The position numbers were made by a program, and so were the translations under genes. A stretch of 64,000 nucleotides of DNA from Natrinema salinisoli. Lineage in GTDB: Archaea; Halobacteriota; Halobacteria; Halobacteriales; Natrialbaceae. Positions 60,122-64,000 of this stretch are shown here, piece after piece. The stretch covers positions 3,410,001 to 3,474,000 of the forward strand of contig NZ_CP084469.1 of the NCBI RefSeq assembly GCF_020405205.1, in the 5' to 3' direction. Position 1 is the first letter of the stretch; the number at the start of each line of letters is the position of its first letter. The notes under the pieces were generated by a model. The model saw only the letters and a list, made by a program, of their open reading frames with translations. It was not told where the DNA came from and ran no database searches.

Positions 60122-61660
60122 ATGACCGAAACCGATACCAGCACGGCGACGACGACCGACGGCGAGACTGCGGACGTCCTCGTCGTCGGCAGTGGGATCG
60201 CGGGCTGTGCGGCCGCGCTCGCGGCCGCCAGGGACGGCGCGGACGTCCTCCTCCTGACGAAAGCGACGAAACCCGCCGACGCCAGCACGGACTGGGCACA
60301 GGGCGGCATCTCGACGACGCGCGGGAATCCGGCGTCGCTCAAGGAAGATATCATCGACGCCAGCGACGGCACGGCCGATCCCGCTGCCGTCGACGTCCTC
60401 GTCGAGAACGCCGACGACGCCGTCGAGGACGTGCTCGTCGACACCCTCGAGGTCGGCTTCGACGAAGCCGACGACGGGAATTTCGACTACACGCGCGAGG
60501 CCGCCCACTCGGAGTACCGCATCCTCCACGTCGACGCCGCGACGGGGACCCACATCCTGCGGCCGTTCCTGCACTACGTCGACGACCACGAGCGCATCGA
60601 GGTCCGGCAGGATACCGCCGCCCTCGAGTTGATCACCGCCGAGGGACGCGTCCACGGCGTCGTCAGCGACGAGGAACCCGTGGGTCACCCGATCTATGCG
60701 GGCGCGACGATCCTCGCGACCGGCGGGATCGGCGCGCTCTACGGCCGGTCGACCAATCCCGACGACGCGACCGGCGACGGGATCGCCATGGCCGCGCTCG
60801 CGGGTGCGGACGTCGAGGACATGGAGTACGTCCAGTTCCACCCGACGGCCTATGCAGGCGACGATCCGTTCCTGCTCTCCGAAGCGCTGCGCGGCGAGGG
60901 CGCAGTACTGCGCAGCGGTGACGGCGAACAGTTCATGGACGACTACCACCCGCAGGGCGATCTCGCGCCCCGGGACGTCGTCGCCCGCGCGGTCGAGACA
61001 GAACGCGAGGAGACCGGTGAGGTCGTCCTCGACGTGAGTCCACTCGAGTTCGAGGTCGAGTACCCCGCCATCGCCGAGAAGTGCCGCGACCGCGGCATCG
61101 AGGGCGACGAGATCCCGGTCGCGCCCTGCGAGCACTTCCTGTGTGGCGGGATCGACGTCGACGAGCGCGGCCGCACTTCCCTCGATCGGCTCTACGCCGT
61201 CGGCGAGTGCGCTCGGACTGGCGTCCACGGCGCGAATCGATTGGCCAGTACCAGTTTGCTCGAGGGACTCGTCTGGGGGCTCCGAGCTGGCGACGCTGCG
61301 ACCGGTTTCGAAGCTGAGGCCGTCGAGGCATCCGAACTCCGAAACCGGGATCCCGATCTCCCCGAGCGCTTCGCCGCCGAGAAGTTCACCCGCCTCAGGC
61401 AGACGATGGACGAGTATCTGGGGCTCGAGCGCGATCCCGAGGAGATCGCCCGTGCGAGTTCTGTCCTTCGGCGGCTCAAGGGTGAGATTGACGCCTACAT
61501 CCGCACGCGGACGGCGCGGGACCTCTACGAACTGCGGAACGCCAGCATCGTCTCGCTGTTGATCGCGCGGGCGGCGAGCGAGAACACGGAGTCGGTCGGC
61601 TGTCACTACGTCGCGACAGACGGCGACGAATCGACGGCCGAACCGCCGGCCGACGATTGA
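60122..61660 (+). CDS. nadB: L-aspartate oxidase
   Basis: A 512-residue FAD-dependent L-aspartate oxidase. The dinucleotide-binding VLVVGSGIAGCAAALAAARDG is near residue 20. Other signatures are DWAQGGISTT, VQFHPTAYAGDDPFLLSEALRGEGAVLRSGDGEQFMDDYHPQGDLAPRDVVARAV (active-site region) and the FAD-binding end GIDVDERGRTSLDRLYAVGECARTGVHGANRLASTSLLEGLVWG. It supplies iminoaspartate to NadA. The C-terminal helical domain is complete. ATG 60122 lies one base after the nadA stop. Confidence 0.95.
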   Translation: MTETDTSTATTTDGETADVLVVGSGIAGCAAALAAARDGADVLLLTKATKPADASTDWAQGGISTTRGNPASLKEDIIDASDGTADPAAVDVLVENADDAVEDVLVDTLEVGFDEADDGNFDYTREAAHSEYRILHVDAATGTHILRPFLHYVDDHERIEVRQDTAALELITAEGRVHGVVSDEEPVGHPIYAGATILATGGIGALYGRSTNPDDATGDGIAMAALAGADVEDMEYVQFHPTAYAGDDPFLLSEALRGEGAVLRSGDGEQFMDDYHPQGDLAPRDVVARAVETEREETGEVVLDVSPLEFEVEYPAIAEKCRDRGIEGDEIPVAPCEHFLCGGIDVDERGRTSLDRLYAVGECARTGVHGANRLASTSLLEGLVWGLRAGDAATGFEAEAVEASELRNRDPDLPERFAAEKFTRLRQTMDEYLGLERDPEEIARASSVLRRLKGEIDAYIRTRTARDLYELRNASIVSLLIARAASENTESVGCHYVATDGDESTAEPPADD

Positions 61661-61667
61661 GAGGCCC

Positions 61668-62534
61668 ATGATCACTGATACACAGGTCGAACGCTGGCTC
61701 CGTGAGGACGTCGGACACCACGACGTGACGAATCAGGTCCCCGGCGAGACGATCGGCAGGCTTGTCGCGAAGGAATCGGGAACTGCCGCCGGTCTCGAGG
61801 CCGCAACTGCCGTCTTCGACTACCTCGACGTGGCCGTGACCGAACGCCTCGCAGAGGGAGCCGACGTCGACCCCGGCGACGAACTACTTCGGGTCGAGGG
61901 GGCTGCACGCGAGGTTCTCCGGGGCGAGCGCGTCGCGGTGAATCTCGCGGGCCACGCCTCGGGGATCGCGACGCGGACGCGGGAAGCGGTCGACGCAGCC
62001 CGCGAGGCGCGACGGGCCTCGGAAACGCGAGCGGCCACGGGCCGCGAGCACCGACCCGAATCGGACACCGTTGCCATCGCCGCGACCAGAAAGACCACGC
62101 CCGGGCTGCGCGGCCTCGAGAAACGCGCCGTCGTCGCGGGCGGCGGCGATACCCACCGCCTCGATCTCTCCCACATGGTCATGGTCAAGGACAACCACAT
62201 CGCCGAGCTGGGGCTCGAGGAGGCGATCGCTCACTTCCAGGAGCAGACCTCGTTTGCGACGAAGATCGACGTGGAGGTCGAAACAGTCGCGGACGCGCCA
62301 CGGGCTGCGGCCGCCGGTGCCGATATCGTCCTGCTCGACAACATGACGCCCGAGGAAACCCGGCGAGCAGTCGCAGAACTCGCCGACTACGAGGGCGTGC
62401 TGGCCGAAGCCAGCGGCGGGATTTCCGTCGCGGACGTGCCCGACTACGCCGCCACCGGCGTCGACGTGATCTCGATGGGGTCGCTCACGCACTCCGCACC
62501 GTCGCTGGATCTGTCGTTTCGAACCGACGAGTGA
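61668..62534 (+). CDS. nadC: Nicotinate-nucleotide diphosphorylase (quinolinate phosphoribosyltransferase)
   Basis: A 288-residue NadC. Substrate-binding residues are visible in AVNLAGHASGIATRTREAVDAARE, VAIAATRKTTPGLRGLEKRAVVAGGGDTHRLDLSHMVMVKDNHIAELG, and the C-terminal VLLDNMTPEETRRAVAEL and ASGGISVADVPDYAATGVDVISMGSLTHSAPSLDLS. It converts quinolinate and PRPP to nicotinate mononucleotide and CO2. It starts 7 bases after nadB. Confidence 0.95.
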   Translation: MITDTQVERWLREDVGHHDVTNQVPGETIGRLVAKESGTAAGLEAATAVFDYLDVAVTERLAEGADVDPGDELLRVEGAAREVLRGERVAVNLAGHASGIATRTREAVDAAREARRASETRAATGREHRPESDTVAIAATRKTTPGLRGLEKRAVVAGGGDTHRLDLSHMVMVKDNHIAELGLEEAIAHFQEQTSFATKIDVEVETVADAPRAAAAGADIVLLDNMTPEETRRAVAELADYEGVLAEASGGISVADVPDYAATGVDVISMGSLTHSAPSLDLSFRTDE

Positions 62535-62540
62535 GGGCCG

Positions 62541-63053
62541 TCACTCGGTCTCCGGGCTCCACGCGCGGACGTCGGATTCCTCGAGGAACAGCGACGGATC
62601 GTCGTGGGAGAAGCTTACCCACTGGTCTGCCGACTCGGTCGTCACGTGGGTCAGGAGCTCCTCCTCGAGGAGCGCCGTCTCGAAGACCGATTTGCAGGCC
62701 GTAACATCGTACTCGAGCGGAACGAAGATCGCCGTCTCGCTCGCGTCGTCGCGCTCGACCGTCAGCGCGACTCGCTGATCGCTCCCGTCCTCGGCCAGGG
62801 GGCGGTAGTAGACGTCGGCCGCCGTGATCGTGACGCCTCCCTCCTCGACGAGGTCGTGGACGACCTCGTACTCCGCCGCGCTGACTGCGACGTCCAGTCC
62901 GACTCGTTCGTCTCGCTCGACCGGCGAGACGTCGGCCGGCTCGAGGACGACGGCGTCCCAGCCGTCCTCGCGGTACTCCTCGGCGATGGCTTGCGCGTCC
63001 TCGAGGAGGTCCGTCCAGAGCGGGTCCGTCGCCGACTCGTCGTCCGCCGTCAT
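62541..63053 (-). CDS. Haloarchaeal conserved protein, function unknown (DUF7529-like)
   Basis: A 170-residue acidic protein. It begins with a helix (DPLWTDLLEDAQAIAEEYREDGWDAVVLEPADVSPVERDER) and continues with strands such as VGLDVAVSAAEYEVVHDLVEEGGVTITAADVYYRPLAEDGSDQRVALTVERDDASETAIFVPLEYDV and CKSVFETALLEEELLTHVTTESADQWVSFSHDDPSLF. Similar proteins occur across haloarchaea, but no role is known to me. It converges with nadC, 6 bases apart. Confidence 0.7.
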   Translation of the reverse strand: MTADDESATDPLWTDLLEDAQAIAEEYREDGWDAVVLEPADVSPVERDERVGLDVAVSAAEYEVVHDLVEEGGVTITAADVYYRPLAEDGSDQRVALTVERDDASETAIFVPLEYDVTACKSVFETALLEEELLTHVTTESADQWVSFSHDDPSLFLEESDVRAWSPETE

Positions 63054-63188
63054 CGCATACCCTCCGGTCGCGTTCGTGTCGTCATACTCGAGTCCGACGA
63101 GTCGGAGCGGAAAAACGTTACCTCACTGCCGATTCGCCGGCGACGGCCGAAACGAACTGCTCGGGTACTCACCGGCGCGGGTCTTCGG

Positions 63189-63743
63189 TCACGTCTCGTC
63201 GGCGGGGTCCGTCCCGGACGGCGGCAGCTCCCACCGCTCCAGCCCGTCGCGCCAGATGTCCGCATCCGCGGGGTCACACGCCGCTTGCCACTCCGTCGGC
63301 GGCAGTATCGTCGCGTCGATGTCGCCGTTCTGCGCAGCGATCGGGGGATCGATCCGAACCTTGTGGGCTAGCACGCCGACGCCGTCCGTTTCCCGAATCC
63401 GGGCCAGCGCCGCCGTCGCCTCCTCGAGGGTCAGGAACGACAGGACACACTCCGTGACGAAGACGTCGATCCCGTCGATCCCGAACGCCTCGCGCAGCGA
63501 CGCAACGAGGTCGTCGTCGCGCAGATCCGCCTCGATCGCCCACTCCTGCGTCGCCTCGTCCATCGCGTCCAGTGCGGATCGCGACGTATCGAAGCCGTAG
63601 GCGGCCACGCCGTGCTCGCGCAGCCCCTCGATGGTCGCCCCGGCTCCACACCCTGCGATGACGACCACCGGGTCCCGGTCGGCGGCCGCGACGGTGCCGG
63701 CGAACGACGCGAGTTCTCTGGCTTCGTCGTATCTCTCTCCCAT
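63189..63743 (-). CDS. Class I SAM-dependent methyltransferase, small
   Basis: A 184-residue methyltransferase-like protein. The SAM-binding motif I is VVVIAGCGAGATIEGLREHGVAAYGFDTSRSALDAM, motif II/III fall in WAIEADLRDDD and IDVFVTECVLSFLTLEEATAALARIRETDGVGVLAHKVRI. The core is complete but the family's usual substrate-binding additions are short. ATG 63743 (MGERYDEARELASF) is chosen; the frame extends upstream through arginine-rich sequence that is not protein-like. Substrate unknown. Confidence 0.8.
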   Translation of the reverse strand: MGERYDEARELASFAGTVAAADRDPVVVIAGCGAGATIEGLREHGVAAYGFDTSRSALDAMDEATQEWAIEADLRDDDLVASLREAFGIDGIDVFVTECVLSFLTLEEATAALARIRETDGVGVLAHKVRIDPPIAAQNGDIDATILPPTEWQAACDPADADIWRDGLERWELPPSGTDPADET

Positions 63744-63780
63744 GCCACACCGCCGGTTCGCAGGTCGAAAACGGTCTCGG

Positions 63781-64000
63781 TTACGGTTCGTCCCCGATGC
63801 TCTCGACCGAGACATCGGTCTCCGCCCCGATCAGGGCGTCCTCGACGGCCGTCCGAACGGTATCGGGATCCGACGGGCCGCCAGCGTCCGCGACGGTACC
63901 GACCGACGCCGGATCGAGCCCCATGGCGAGCGCGTCGTAGACCGCCTCGAGCACCCTCGCGAGCGCTCCGCAATTGTCTACGAGCACGATACCCGCGACG
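63781..64000 (-). CDS. C-terminal end of an unrecognised protein, 5' end outside window
   Basis: The frame is open from the right edge and ends at a TAA at 63781-63783, giving at least 72 residues: VAGIVLVDNCGALARVLEAVYDALAMGLDPASVGTVADAGGPSDPDTVRTAVEDALIGAETDVSVESIGDEP. The composition is typical of a haloarchaeal gene. The segment looks like the alpha/beta end of a larger protein; an internal GTG at 63985-63987 could also start a short 68-residue protein. I do not recognise the family. Confidence 0.55.
   Translation of the reverse strand, partial: VAGIVLVDNCGALARVLEAVYDALAMGLDPASVGTVADAGGPSDPDTVRTAVEDALIGAETDVSVESIGDEP

Noticed and set aside
1-64000. CRISPR array, rRNA operon or intact insertion sequence
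   Set aside because: No regularly spaced repeats, rRNA-like sequence or transposase frame was seen on either strand.

Overview
The window is a stretch of haloarchaeal chromosome, most like the Natrinema/Haloterrigena group (order Natrialbales). The genus is inferred; the class is well supported. The evidence is high GC, strongly acidic proteins, twin-arginine lipoprotein signals, many starts lying 25-32 bases downstream of a TATA-like box with no Shine-Dalgarno (leaderless transcripts), and families that belong to haloarchaea (RdfA, RNA polymerase epsilon, amphi-Trp, fused AhbA/AhbB). No provirus, CRISPR array, rRNA or intact insertion sequence is visible. Three tRNA genes are present: Ile-GAT, Gly-CCC and Thr-GGT.

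Layout. 0-7 kb: the start of a divergent TrpD-like phosphoribosyltransferase (runs off the left edge), a GNAT enzyme, a fused siroheme decarboxylase (AhbA/B), a flavin-binding PNPOx-like protein and a giant D-lactate/glycolate-type FAD/Fe-S dehydrogenase. 7-18.3 kb: carboxylic-acid catabolism, with 3-hydroxyacyl-CoA dehydrogenase, thiolase, acyl-CoA dehydrogenase, acyl-CoA synthetase, a TAXI-type TRAP importer, glutaryl-CoA dehydrogenase and an IclR regulator. Together they could import an organic acid, activate it and degrade it to acetyl-CoA. 18.5-22 kb: an RdfA-family cell-shape protein, small secreted and membrane proteins, and a HEAT-repeat protein. 22-32 kb: a five-gene peptide/oligosaccharide ABC transporter, a family-3 beta-glucosidase and a frameshifted TrmB regulator, consistent with beta-glucoside uptake and hydrolysis.

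32-43.5 kb: an acyl-CoA synthetase, a quinol nitric oxide reductase, a carotenoid oxygenase, tRNA-Ile with rearranged partial copies of its 3' end beside it, FxsA, a thioredoxin/DUF255 protein, an intact TrmB-like regulator and MptA. 43.5-47 kb: an M50/CBS membrane protease, a nucleotidyltransferase and RNA polymerase epsilon. Three copies of an almost identical 39-base element starting with a TATA-like box lie between these genes; this is the most unusual signal in the window. 47-54 kb: DsbA-like protein, NAD kinase, KaiC-like ATPase, amphi-Trp protein, UspA, a LssY-like membrane protein, TFB and tRNA-Gly. 54-64 kb: NadE, a GNAT enzyme, enoyl-CoA hydratase, a haloarchaeal conserved protein, tRNA-Thr, a xylose-dehydrogenase-like enzyme, the nadA-nadB-nadC operon and three smaller genes up to the right edge. 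With NAD kinase and NadE, five NAD-synthesis genes lie within 15 kb.
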